A stretch of DNA of 53,984 bases from Candidatus Nitrosocaldus tengchongensis (GTDB lineage: Archaea; Thermoproteota; Nitrososphaeria; Nitrososphaerales; Nitrosocaldaceae). Below are positions 8,655-16,585 of the stretch, one piece after another. The position numbers and the translations under genes are program-made. The number at the start of each line of letters is the position of its first letter. Positions within the stretch are counted from its first letter, which is position 1. The stretch covers positions 1 to 53,984 of the forward strand of contig JACAFJ010000007.1 of the NCBI GenBank assembly GCA_013538675.1, read 5' to 3'. The notes under the pieces were generated by a model. That model saw nothing but the letters and a program-made list of their open reading frames with translations, ran no database searches and was not told the DNA's origin.

Positions 8655-8879
8655 TCATTTGAGATGCTCACCATCACTCCTGCTCTTGCTCTTTGTCATG
8701 GCAATACTCAGCCCAAGCCATGCAAATATGCCTACTATACATGCAACAAGCATAAGTGTTGTATACTTTACGATGATCATGCTCCACTCAGATGCTAGCA
8801 GTAACCAAGCATAGAGTATGAAGGCAGATATGCTGGATAGGAAGACTGTTATGCCCATCACACGCCTTCTATACTGCAT
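8655..8879 (-). CDS. Small two-helix membrane protein
   Basis: Seventy-four residues with a basic start (MQYRRRVMGI), two transmembrane helices (about 8-28 and 38-60) and a charged C-terminal tail with KSKSRSDGEH. The second helix ends in FAWLGLSIAMT, a pattern I associate with short membrane proteins conserved in Nitrososphaeria. It stands alone between trm5 and rimI and converges on trm5. Its function is unknown. An overlapping plus-strand reading frame is less protein-like and was not annotated. Confidence 0.65.
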   Translation of the reverse strand: MQYRRRVMGITVFLSSISAFILYAWLLLASEWSMIIVKYTTLMLVACIVGIFAWLGLSIAMTKSKSRSDGEHLK

Positions 8880-9022
8880 ATCTGCATGCTAATTCATTCC
8901 AACTTATTTATTATCCTTGATCATGGTGATAGACCAACCAAAAGTATGCATGTTAGTAACTTTATACAGTATTCAGAATGCTATGGTAGTGCCTCATACT
9001 TGCTTGCTTACTTGCTTACCTG

Positions 9023-9039
9023 ACTCACTCACTCACTCA
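9023..9039. repeat. (ACTC)4 tetranucleotide run over the rimI stop codon
   Basis: Read in the direction of rimI this is GAGTGAGTGAGTGAGT. It contributes the TGA stop and further TGA triplets in the other two frames. Similar runs occur at other gene ends in the window. Confidence 0.85.
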
Positions 9040-9539
9040 GCCCCATGTAGATCTAGGGCCATAAGATAGGCATCCTCCCCATCCCTGTAGTATCCTTTTA
9101 GCCTTGACTTTATGACGAACTTTAGGTTCTCATAAACACTTATTGCAGGTTCGTTGCTTACCCTAACCTCCAGATATACCTCATCGCATCCCCTTGCTAT
9201 CATAGCATTTATCGCCTCCTGCATGAGTGCAGTGCCTAGACCCTTGCCCCTATGCTCCTTCAATACTGCTATTGAGACTACATGCCCCTTCTTCACAAAT
9301 CCTAGCCTCTTGAAGTTAGAGAACCCATACTCTACCTTGCACATTATATAACCAACTATAATACCATTTATTTCTGCAACTAGGAATGCCTCTGGGAACT
9401 CTCTAAAGAGTTCCTCAAAGAAGTACTCAGAGTAATGCTCAGATAATGCAACCATGTTTATCTCCATAACATGCATTAGATCCCTGTACTCACACTTCCT
9501 TATGGTGTAATCCCCTACATATCTAAGCACTACCTGCAT
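9033..9539 (-). CDS. RimI/NAA10-like N-alpha-acetyltransferase
   Basis: A single GNAT domain of about 168 residues. Conserved pieces in order are YTIRKCEYRDL, HVVSIAVLKEHRGKGLGTAL (the acetyl-CoA pyrophosphate loop), YLEVRVSNEPAISVYENLKF and the ending YYRDGEDAYLMAL, which is typical of archaeal Ard1/RimI enzymes that acetylate protein N-termini. I chose ATG 9539 over 9554 because a TTAAATA box then lies about 27 bases upstream. The stop codon is embedded in a (ACTC)n repeat. Confidence 0.87.
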   Translation of the reverse strand: MQVVLRYVGDYTIRKCEYRDLMHVMEINMVALSEHYSEYFFEELFREFPEAFLVAEINGIIVGYIMCKVEYGFSNFKRLGFVKKGHVVSIAVLKEHRGKGLGTALMQEAINAMIARGCDEVYLEVRVSNEPAISVYENLKFVIKSRLKGYYRDGEDAYLMALDLHGAE

Positions 9540-9609
9540 GTAATGGATTACCATCCAAGGGTATTTAACTCTTAGAGTAGAGAGGAACCAAACATATTAA
9601 AGTGATGAT

Positions 9610-10758
9610 ATGATAAATAGGGTAGTGGAGTACTCAGAGAGCGAACATGGATCAATCGATGATAGGATACCCCTGCTAGTATCAAGGTTATTCAATGTTA
9701 GGAGTTACTATATACGTGATGGTAAGGCCTATGAGTTCCATGTAGAGAGCAAGGATACACTCAAGGATGACTTTGTGAGGCTTGTTAGGGAACTAGATGG
9801 GTATGGTTACCATGCTCTGCTAAGCAGGACAGAGTCTTCAGATGCTGAAGGTAATGGTGGTGGGAGTTCTAGAAGTGATGGTCTAATCCTACTTGTTGTA
9901 CCAAAGGTACAGCCTACTAGGAGGTTCAAACCATGGATGCCTGTAGTGCTCTTCATAGCAACCGTTACTGTTGTGCTCTACGATGGACTGCTGAGATCAG
10001 ATGGGTTAGCAGGCTTGGTGTATGGACCATGGCAGATGGCTGCTCTATACACGCTATCACTCATGGGTATACTTGGCATACATGAGCTTGGACATATGCT
10101 AGCATCAAAGGCGCATAGGATAAAGGCTACATGGCCATTCTTCATACCAGGCATACCAGGGTTCTTCGTGCCTACGTTTGGTGCTGTTATATTCTCCAGA
10201 GCGCCAATGACAAACAGGGATGCGCTCTTCGATATAGGCGTATCAGGCCCAATAGCAGGGCTTATAGTTACAATAGTTGTCTCATTCTATGGTGCAATGC
10301 TAAGCCCATTGATAGATGAGGCTCAGGCTAGAGCGATGATGGCTAATGCACAGCTCATCCCATTACAGCCTAGCCTACTCATGGAACTTGCATTTGAGTT
10401 TACTGGCAAGTCAGTGCCAGGATATGTGCCAGTACTCTCTCCTGTTGCATTTGCCGCCTGGATAGGCTTCCTAATAACGTTCCTTAACCTACTTCCAGCA
10501 TGGCAGTTGGATGGTGGGCATATAGCAAGGGCAACCCTAGGCTATAAATGGCAAAGAAGGCTTACATTCGTTAGTGTTGTTATACTTGCTGCACTAGGCT
10601 ACATATTCATGGCTATGTTTATAATGTTCATGAGTGCTAGAACACAGGATGTCAGACCATTGGATGATGTATCTCCTCTCTCAAAGGGTAGGAGGATACT
10701 CTTTGTAGTAGTGCTGGTACTTGCTGTGCTATGTGCGCCAATACCATCATGGGTATGA
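9610..10758 (+). CDS. Site-2 protease family (M50) intramembrane metalloprotease
   Basis: The protein has 382 residues. A soluble N-terminal domain of about 110 residues precedes several transmembrane helices. The zinc site is HELGH at 158-162 and the third ligand is in LLPAWQLDGGH (Asp301). These define the M50 family, which cuts transmembrane substrates such as anti-sigma factors or membrane-bound regulators. A Gly/Ser-rich patch (about 79-88) lies before the first helix. The substrate is unknown, and no obvious partner gene is adjacent. It converges on the LarA-like gene. Confidence 0.88.
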   Translation: MINRVVEYSESEHGSIDDRIPLLVSRLFNVRSYYIRDGKAYEFHVESKDTLKDDFVRLVRELDGYGYHALLSRTESSDAEGNGGGSSRSDGLILLVVPKVQPTRRFKPWMPVVLFIATVTVVLYDGLLRSDGLAGLVYGPWQMAALYTLSLMGILGIHELGHMLASKAHRIKATWPFFIPGIPGFFVPTFGAVIFSRAPMTNRDALFDIGVSGPIAGLIVTIVVSFYGAMLSPLIDEAQARAMMANAQLIPLQPSLLMELAFEFTGKSVPGYVPVLSPVAFAAWIGFLITFLNLLPAWQLDGGHIARATLGYKWQRRLTFVSVVILAALGYIFMAMFIMFMSARTQDVRPLDDVSPLSKGRRILFVVVLVLAVLCAPIPSWV

Positions 10759-10865
10759 ACTTATACATTCTAGCATTAATAGATGAGAGTATAGAACTCT
10801 ACAATTGATATATCTGGGTGCTAATCTCTGCTGTTAATTAGATGATATCAACATAACCATCTTGC

Positions 10866-10935
10866 ATTTATATATAGATAGGATTAATGCCTTTAAGTTG
10901 GCATCATCTACCAACTGGAGCCCAAACTCCAGTCA
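10866..10935 (+). ncRNA. Possible small structured RNA or bidirectional terminator
   Basis: A TATA-like box (ATTTATATATAGATA, about 10865-10877) is followed by two overlapping perfect hairpins. AGTTGG (10896-10901) pairs with CCAACT (10911-10916), and ACTGGAG (10914-10920) pairs with CTCCAGT (10927-10933). They share three bases, so they are partly exclusive. The region lies between two convergent gene ends and has no open frame. It may be a short RNA or a transcription-end structure. Confidence 0.35.
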
Positions 10936-10960
10936 GTCACCATCCCCAATCAATCTGCTA

Positions 10961-10978
10961 ATCTATCTATCTATCTAT
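10961..10978. repeat. (ATCT)4 tetranucleotide run at the end of the LarA-like gene
   Basis: In the direction of the minus-strand gene this reads as TAGATAGATAGATAG directly after the TGA stop, giving TAG in all three frames. Confidence 0.85.
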
Positions 10979-10979
10979 A

Positions 10980-12080
10980 TCACTCCCCTGCCTGCTCCGC
11001 TCTCATAGGCATGATCGACGCATCAGATACTATCATCACCTTATGCCTCTGCCCCATCCTACCAAGTATGTATGCTAGTGCATCCCTTACCTTCCTGAAT
11101 GGCTTGAAGCCTAAAGCCCCAACATAAAGCTCAGGCAGCATAGTTAGAAGCCCAATGTCATAGCCTCTCTCACCCATAACCTTCAATATGTGGAGATACT
11201 CTAACCCATCTATGTATCCATATCTATCGATGGAATGATGATCATTACTGTAAATCAACCTACCCTCAACTAGCATCTGTAATGCCTCTGCACCTAAACC
11301 TTCAGTACACTCAGCCATGAGTATGATTATCCCATCCTTTCTGAGTATGGTTGAGCAGTTCCAGAGTGCTGTTAGGGCATCTGATAGTCTTGATGAGTAC
11401 CCTGTACTTGCTATTATGGATCTGCATGCATCTGTAGCATATGCTAACCCTTCAAGCCTAGAAGATACATCATGATACGATCCTGCAGTGTCACATACAA
11501 GGAGATCTATAAGCCCATGATCCCCATGCAGAACCTCAAGCGAGATGAATTCATTTCCCTGCATACTTTTATCTACCATATCCTTGATCTTTGAGTAGCC
11601 TGAATTGCTACCATCCATGCCAATGAATATGCTATACACATCCTTCATCATCTCTGGCTCATGTCTGAGGAGTGCTGTGGCAGTACATGAGTACTTGAAT
11701 ATTGGATCTAGTGAAGCCCTCGATATAAGTATGGTTCTCCCATCTATCGTGTCTATACCCTTGAATGGCTTTGCTTCTCTCCCAGTAACTCTACACCTTG
11801 CAATGGCATATACATTATCTATGCTCTTGCCTTTGCCTTCTAGATATGCTATAAGCCTAGATGCTATATCTACAACTACTCTAGAGCAATCAAGGATTAC
11901 GATATCAATTGTGCCAGCACTGCTAGAACCCTCAACCCTTGCATCCACAGCCTCAAACCTTGAGTTTAGCGCATCCTCTCTCATAGGCTCTTGTACTATC
12001 CTAGCGTGCTTTAGTATATTCTCAGCCTTTACATCCAGAACAACCTCGCTTGTACCATACCTCATCCATAGTTCTGGCAT
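10980..12080 (-). CDS. LarA-like (DUF2088) protein with degenerate active site
   Basis: The 366 residues follow the order of nickel-dependent lactate racemase LarA. An N-terminal RYGTSEVVLDVKAENIL comes first, then a Rossmann-like strand IDIVILDCSR, VCDTAGSYHDVSSRLEG, the well-conserved RKDGIIILMAECTEGLGAEAL and a C-terminal ALAYILGRMGQRHKVMIVSD. The parts that hold the nickel-pincer cofactor in true LarA (GTHR histidine, the histidines around the FSGG-K segment and the cofactor lysine) are not recognisable. It may bind a different ligand or catalyse another reaction; no larB, larC or larE is nearby. It diverges from pyrE over 39 bases with a TATA box for each side. Confidence 0.6.
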   Translation of the reverse strand: MPELWMRYGTSEVVLDVKAENILKHARIVQEPMREDALNSRFEAVDARVEGSSSAGTIDIVILDCSRVVVDIASRLIAYLEGKGKSIDNVYAIARCRVTGREAKPFKGIDTIDGRTILISRASLDPIFKYSCTATALLRHEPEMMKDVYSIFIGMDGSNSGYSKIKDMVDKSMQGNEFISLEVLHGDHGLIDLLVCDTAGSYHDVSSRLEGLAYATDACRSIIASTGYSSRLSDALTALWNCSTILRKDGIIILMAECTEGLGAEALQMLVEGRLIYSNDHHSIDRYGYIDGLEYLHILKVMGERGYDIGLLTMLPELYVGALGFKPFRKVRDALAYILGRMGQRHKVMIVSDASIMPMRAEQAGE

Positions 12081-12119
12081 GGCACTATCTTATTATATGT
12101 GTAGATAAATGCTTAGGTT
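12081..12119. promoter_or_regulatory. Shared divergent promoter region, LarA-like gene and pyrE
   Basis: Only 39 bases separate the two start codons. CTTATTATATG (about 12088-12098) lies about 25 bases before the pyrE ATG, and GCATTTATCT on the other strand (about 12105-12114) lies about 26 bases before the LarA-like ATG. Both fit leaderless transcription, and the two initiation complexes would overlap. Confidence 0.5.
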
Positions 12120-12722
12120 ATGAAGAGTGAGCTTGCAGAGTTCCTGCTCAAGTCAAATGCTATAAGGTTTGGGATCTTCAAACTTGCTAGCGGGAAGGAG
12201 AGCACGTACTACATAGATCTTAGGGTACTTCCAAGCTTCCCTGCATACTTTAGGATGGCGATAGAGGCTATGAGGGATGAGGTAGAGCAAGGGATAGGCT
12301 CTGACTCGATAGATTACATATGCTCCATACCATCTGCAGGTATTGCATATGCATCAGCACTAGCATACATGCTAGAGAAGGGTCTCATATATGTGAGGAA
12401 GGAGGCCAAGGATCATGGCACCTCAAAGCTCCTTGAGGGCTACCTTAGGCATGGCTCAAGAGTGCTGATACTGGATGATGTTGCTACCACTGGCTCATCC
12501 CTTGCACATGCTGTGGATGTTGTAAGGAGCAATGGTGGTATCGTTGAGCATGCTCTAGTGCTTATAGATAGGCTTGAGGGTGCTGGAGAACTACTCTCCA
12601 GCAAGGGTGTAAGGTTGATGAGTGTAGCAAGCATAGAGGAGGTTGTAGATCTACTTCATGGTGCAGATATGCTTGATGAGGATATGGTGAAGATAATAAA
12701 GGCACAGATAGGGAGCAGATGA
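12120..12722 (+). CDS. pyrE: Orotate phosphoribosyltransferase
   Basis: The 200-residue enzyme joins orotate and PRPP to form OMP in pyrimidine synthesis. It shows the family start LKSNAIRFGIFKLASGKES, then YYIDLR, the catalytic-loop segment YVRKEAKDHGTSKLLEG and the PRPP-binding motif VLILDDVATTGSS (about 117-129). Length and motif order are standard. No other pyrimidine gene is adjacent. Confidence 0.95.
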   Translation: MKSELAEFLLKSNAIRFGIFKLASGKESTYYIDLRVLPSFPAYFRMAIEAMRDEVEQGIGSDSIDYICSIPSAGIAYASALAYMLEKGLIYVRKEAKDHGTSKLLEGYLRHGSRVLILDDVATTGSSLAHAVDVVRSNGGIVEHALVLIDRLEGAGELLSSKGVRLMSVASIEEVVDLLHGADMLDEDMVKIIKAQIGSR

Positions 12723-12882
12723 TCATGATGGGTAAAGGATGAGAAGTAGTAGAGAATGGAATAGTAGCAGCAGCATACCCTGTATATATCTTATTAATTC
12801 AATAAATATAAATAGAGATTCTTAATGGTTCTTCAAATCTATGAATTTTTATGTGTGTATATTTACAGTCACTCACTCCAAT

Positions 12883-13443
12883 CTATCTATACATCATCAA
12901 TCCCTTCTCCTCCAGCAGTATGTGAAGGTTATTGACCGCTCTATAGACTTCCTCCTCCTTCTTTGCTCCAGTGCATACCAACTTACCAGATGCAAATAAC
13001 AGGATGACTGTCTTTGGATCGAGCATCCTGTGTATAAGGCCTGGGAACTGCTCTGGCTCATACATGCTCCTAGGAAGCACCCTTGCTGCCTGCTCCAGAT
13101 GTATCTTGCCTCCTAGGCTTGCAGATGCAACTATATTCTGTATCTCTATTATAGGCTCGTTCTCTATCTCTATACCAGCCTTCCTTAGCTTTGCTACAAC
13201 TGTCTTCACAGCCTTTATAGCCTGCTCCTCAGACTTTGAGCCAGTGCATACCATCTTGCCAGAACTGAATATAAGGGTGGCTGTCTTTGGTGCCTTGAGT
13301 CTGAACACTAATCCTGGGAACTGGTCTGGATGGTACTCAACATCTGGAAATAGTTGTGTTATCTGGTTAAGGTTTATGGTCTGGTTCACAGTTGCAGATG
13401 CAACAACATTCTCTATGCTTATTATGGGTTTTGTTTGGGGCAT
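12883..13443 (-). CDS. tbp: TATA-box-binding protein (TBP)
   Basis: TBP is recognised by its two imperfect repeats. Each has an IENVVASATV- or IQNIVASASL-type strand, then PDQFPGLVFRL or PEQFPGLIHRM, and then FSSGKMVCTGSKSEEQA or FASGKLVCTGAKKEEEV. It binds the TATA box and recruits TFB and RNA polymerase. The ATG at 13443 gives 186 residues, the usual archaeal length; an in-frame extension to 13512 reads through the promoter and is not real. The stop is followed by TAGATAG and GTGAGTGAG repeats. Confidence 0.97.
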   Translation of the reverse strand: MPQTKPIISIENVVASATVNQTINLNQITQLFPDVEYHPDQFPGLVFRLKAPKTATLIFSSGKMVCTGSKSEEQAIKAVKTVVAKLRKAGIEIENEPIIEIQNIVASASLGGKIHLEQAARVLPRSMYEPEQFPGLIHRMLDPKTVILLFASGKLVCTGAKKEEEVYRAVNNLHILLEEKGLMMYR

Positions 13444-13475
13444 ATCTACCCTATATATAAGGGGTATATAAACCC
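13444..13475 (-). promoter_or_regulatory. tbp promoter with two TATA-like boxes
   Basis: Upstream of the tbp ATG the minus strand carries TTTATATACC (about 13462-13471), 24 bases from the start codon, and a second TATATATAGGG between it and the ATG. The outer box suits a leaderless transcript. The inner box could bind TBP and block initiation, which would be a simple autoregulatory design. Confidence 0.55.
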
Positions 13476-13591
13476 TATATATACTATTGTCATTTTCTGA
13501 TCTTACACACATATCATCATATGTATGGATTTCCTTACTTACATCTCACAACTAGGAGGATGGATGGCGATATAGCCCAGTAAGGTTATCA

Positions 13592-14311
13592 TCATGCCTT
13601 ATCATCATTACCCCTTGCCTTGCTCCTGCTAGGGTCTTCAACCTCGCCAGTCTTATCAATAGTGCTAATGTTATCACTCTTATCAGGCGCTTCTACACTG
13701 TCTCTTACCCCGCCAACACCATCACCATCTTCATCACCCTTCCCATGGGGCAACCCCTTGCCAATATCCTTACCTATACCTCCCTCATCCTCCTCCATAG
13801 ACTTCTCCTTTGAACCCTCTCTCTCCTTCAACTTGCTTAAGAAGATAACAGCAAGTATTATCCCTATAACTATGTAGTTGATTGGAGGAGCGAGAACCTT
13901 GCTCACCAACCCCAGTTTGGGTACAACAAAGACAACCTTGCCTATGTACTCCTTCTTAGTTATAGGATAATCTATCCCAGGGATGGAGATGGGGTTGTTA
14001 TCCCCCTTGGTTGTTATAACCTTCTCACTAGAGTGCTCTACCTTAACAACTCTATGCACTATAACCCTATCATGGGTAGATGGGCTATGGAATACTATTA
14101 TGTCTCCAGACTTGACCTCCTCAAATGTGGAGCCATTCCTTACCACTATGACATCATACACCTGAAGTGTAGGCAGCATGCTCTCGCTAGAGACTACATA
14201 GAATGGGTTATCCGTAGCAAAGGCTACCCTAAGAGCAAGCCATACAGATGCTACCCCAATAACTATTATGATGATATCCTTCACTGCCTTATTCAGGTTC
14301 CTGCTTGGCAA
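13592..14311 (-). CDS. Signal peptidase I (archaeal/eukaryotic Sec11 type)
   Basis: An N-terminal membrane helix (about 11-31) is followed by the catalytic SSESMLPTL with Ser44, then GDIIVFHSP and DRVIVHRVV with His86. This Ser-His pair, in place of Ser-Lys, is the archaeal/ER type. GDNNP is also conserved. A second helix (about 143-157) precedes a charged, Gly/Asp/Glu/Lys-rich tail of about 80 residues that is probably disordered and cytoplasmic. The enzyme removes signal peptides from Sec substrates, such as the surface proteins at 19-26 kb. The tail is longer than usual for the family. Confidence 0.92.
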   Translation of the reverse strand: MPSRNLNKAVKDIIIIVIGVASVWLALRVAFATDNPFYVVSSESMLPTLQVYDVIVVRNGSTFEEVKSGDIIVFHSPSTHDRVIVHRVVKVEHSSEKVITTKGDNNPISIPGIDYPITKKEYIGKVVFVVPKLGLVSKVLAPPINYIVIGIILAVIFLSKLKEREGSKEKSMEEDEGGIGKDIGKGLPHGKGDEDGDGVGGVRDSVEAPDKSDNISTIDKTGEVEDPSRSKARGNDDKA

Positions 14312-14475
14312 TAGAATGATATGCCTTAACCCATTAGTAAATCTTACTAGCAGCTCAGATCAATGCCTTATCATCACAACTCAGATTAACTCTGACTCTT
14401 CACAGCTGCAACTGTACTTCAGCCTAGCCCATATATAGTTGTGACTTTTATAGGTTAGAAGCGCTGCTACTATTA

Positions 14476-14925
14476 CTAACTATCAGTTTTACCATCTTTG
14501 GAGACCTTAGCCTTCTTAGGGAAGAGGATCTTCTTAACCAAGTGTGATAACTTTGACCAGGATTTACCTGTCTTTGCTACCTTATACACCTTGAGGGATA
14601 TCTTTGCTACCTTGAAGATGAATAGGAATGGTATGAGTGCAAGCATGATGAAGTCAATCCAATGAGTCCTCAAGAGCAATCTAAGATTGCCTACCTTCTT
14701 ATACTTCAAGAGTATATCAGCAGAGGATAGAGCAAATATTAGCCAAGGAATGGAATGCCAGTAACCTTCCATCCATGCTGGTAGATCAAGCATAGGTTTG
14801 CTTGAGAAGTATACATCTGGCATGAACTCAAGTGAACCTATGAAGAATAGTATGAGTAGAGAGAGTATGGAATAGATTAACACTTTATGCATATGTGATA
14901 TTGTGATGCTTATCATATTGATCAT
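14476..14925 (-). CDS. Small integral membrane protein, unknown
   Basis: The product has 149 residues and three predicted membrane helices: about 13-32 (KVLIYSILSLLILFFIGSLE), 57-70 (SIPWLIFALSSAD) and 88-105 (WIDFIMLALIPFLFIFKVAK). A strongly basic C-terminal tail follows (KKILFPKKAKVSK). The helix-loop pattern loosely recalls voltage-sensor-like segments, but no arginine ladder is evident, so I assign no function. The start could be ATG 14925 or the ATG at codon 12. It lies just upstream of rnhA on the opposite side of a short gap. Confidence 0.6.
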   Translation of the reverse strand: MINMISITISHMHKVLIYSILSLLILFFIGSLEFMPDVYFSSKPMLDLPAWMEGYWHSIPWLIFALSSADILLKYKKVGNLRLLLRTHWIDFIMLALIPFLFIFKVAKISLKVYKVAKTGKSWSKLSHLVKKILFPKKAKVSKDGKTDS

Positions 14926-14952
14926 ATCTGCTCTATCTACATGGTATACCCA

Positions 14953-15372
14953 CTACATTCTATTATCATTATAATAATGCTCGATGATTGCATCATTTGC
15001 AAGTCTATCTGCATCAGCATTCTCTTCCCTAGGTATGTGTATATAGCTTACGTTAAGGTTATTCCTTGCTATAATATCTTCTATCTGCTTCACCATCTCC
15101 CTTAGATGAGCCTTCCTTACCTTATACTCCTTGCGTATCTGCTTAACCAGCAACCTACTATCCATCATAACTGTTATATCCTTGCCATACCCTGCTGCAA
15201 TCTCCAGCCCTTTCTTCAGCGCAGTGTACTCAGCCATGTTATTCGTTGCTACACCTATATACTCCTTGTACTTCCTCAACACATTCCCATTGCAGTCCTT
15301 TACAATAAGCCCTATTGCAGCATCTCCAGGGTTACCCTTACTTGCACCATCAACATACAGGTATATACTCAT
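14953..15372 (-). CDS. rnhA: Ribonuclease HI
   Basis: This is a short RNase HI of 139 residues. It has the acidic residues of the active site in order: VDGASKGNPG (first Asp), NMAEYTAL (Glu), MMDSRLLVKQI (Asp) and ENADADRLAN (last Asp). It cuts RNA in RNA-DNA hybrids. The basic handle region of the bacterial protein is missing, as in other archaeal short forms. The gene diverges from the ferritin-like gene over 59 bases. Confidence 0.93.
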   Translation of the reverse strand: MSIYLYVDGASKGNPGDAAIGLIVKDCNGNVLRKYKEYIGVATNNMAEYTALKKGLEIAAGYGKDITVMMDSRLLVKQIRKEYKVRKAHLREMVKQIEDIIARNNLNVSYIHIPREENADADRLANDAIIEHYYNDNRM

Positions 15373-15431
15373 GCTGGAAGAGTCTAGGGCTCATCATATA
15401 ACTTTTTAAGCATGAGAGGTGTATAATCTGC

Positions 15432-15974
15432 ATGGGAAGGAAGGGGAGAGAGATAGTAGGCTCTAGCATAGATGAGATAGTTGATGACTTGAAGGTTGCA
15501 TACTGCAACGAACTCACCGCATTCCATTACTACTGGTACACATCACTATACATGCAGGGCATAGGCTCTCTAACCATAGCAAGTAAGTTCAAGGACTCTG
15601 CCATGGAGGAGTTGAAGCACGCAGGCATGATTGGTGAGAGGCTCAACCAGCTCGCTGCAATGGCTCCAAGTTCGCCAGTAGATTGGACTAATACAAGTAT
15701 ATTTGGTAATGTTGATCCAAGTAAGTACACAACATTGAGGGATGCTATAGAGAAGGCATTGGAGATTGAAGGACTTGCTATAGAGCATTACAACGAGTTG
15801 ATAAAGAGGGTTAAGGATGTTGATTACGCTACATATGATATACTTCAGGATATACTTGTTGAGGAGGTTAAGGAGGAGCAGGATCTAGAGGATATACTTG
15901 CTAGACTAGAGTTAAGGGAAGTTGAAGAGAAGATAGAAGAAGAAGGAGGGAAGGAGATAATAGAGCAGTTCTAA
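15432..15974 (+). CDS. Ferritin-like diiron protein (bacterioferritin/Dps-like)
   Basis: The 180 residues form a four-helix bundle with the ferritin pattern. Glu27 sits in ELTAFHYYW, followed by EELKHAG (Glu60, His63), EGLAIEHYNEL and a late LVEEVKEEQDL, which together supply the ligands of a diiron site. A Glu/Lys-rich C-terminal extension of about 20 residues ends the protein. It probably stores or detoxifies iron with peroxide or oxygen. It lies close to a NikR-type regulator and a metal importer. Whether it forms 12- or 24-mers cannot be told. Confidence 0.82.
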   Translation: MGRKGREIVGSSIDEIVDDLKVAYCNELTAFHYYWYTSLYMQGIGSLTIASKFKDSAMEELKHAGMIGERLNQLAAMAPSSPVDWTNTSIFGNVDPSKYTTLRDAIEKALEIEGLAIEHYNELIKRVKDVDYATYDILQDILVEEVKEEQDLEDILARLELREVEEKIEEEGGKEIIEQF

Positions 15975-16080
15975 CATCAACATACATTGTACTATTTTTA
16001 TATATAATAATTTATAGCATGCTACATTAACACATAACAGATAGTTTTATTTATATACGATTCATGGTTAAGAAAGGTTA

Positions 16081-16518
16081 ATGAGGAATAGTAGTAGTGA
16101 TAGCAAGAATGGCGTAGCACGAATCAGCATATCCCTTCCGTCAGACCTTCTTGCTAGTTTTGATAGAGTTAGCAGGAAGGCTGGCTTCACCGATAGATCA
16201 AAGGCCATACAGACAGCTATGAGGATATTCATATCAGAGAATGAATGGCTCTCTGGGAATGAATCTAGCAAGGGTGCTGGCTTGATAGAACTCCTGTACG
16301 ATCCACATACTAGGAATATAGAGAAGGCTCTAACCCTTATACAACACAACTACGATCATATAGTTACATCTAGTACACATATACACCTTGATGATGATAA
16401 CTGTCTTGAAGCTATACTAGTAAGAGGGGATGTTAGAAGCATAAAGAGGCTTGCTAAGGAACTTGCAGAGAACAGGGGGATAAAGAGCATAAAGGTGAAC
16501 TTCATTCAAGTAATATAA
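16081..16518 (+). CDS. NikR-type nickel-responsive ribbon-helix-helix regulator
   Basis: An N-terminal ribbon-helix-helix DNA-binding domain (ARISISLPSDLLASFDRVS, about 13-50) is joined to an ACT-like metal domain. The four ligands of NikR are present with the correct spacing: His89, His100, His102 and Cys108 (E. coli spacing 76/87/89/95), in STHIHLDDDNCLE. It should bind Ni(II) and repress uptake genes. It converges on a TroABC/ZnuABC importer operon, whose promoter contains a NikR-like palindrome. A TTTATATA box lies about 27 bases before ATG 16081, and an ATG at 16064 runs into a stop within six codons. Confidence 0.92.
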   Translation: MRNSSSDSKNGVARISISLPSDLLASFDRVSRKAGFTDRSKAIQTAMRIFISENEWLSGNESSKGAGLIELLYDPHTRNIEKALTLIQHNYDHIVTSSTHIHLDDDNCLEAILVRGDVRSIKRLAKELAENRGIKSIKVNFIQVI

Positions 16519-16570
16519 TCTGATAAACATATACATAGTGTAGTTGAAAAGGTTAACTAACGATGATCTT

Positions 16571-16585
16571 TAACTAACTAACTAA
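16571..16585. repeat. TAAC tetranucleotide run over the permease stop codon
   Basis: Read with the gene it is TTAGTTAGTTAGTTA and supplies the TAG stop plus stops in the other frames. Confidence 0.8.

Noticed and set aside
13444-13512. Extended N-terminus of TBP
   Set aside because: It translates the TATA boxes and is not found in TBP proteins.
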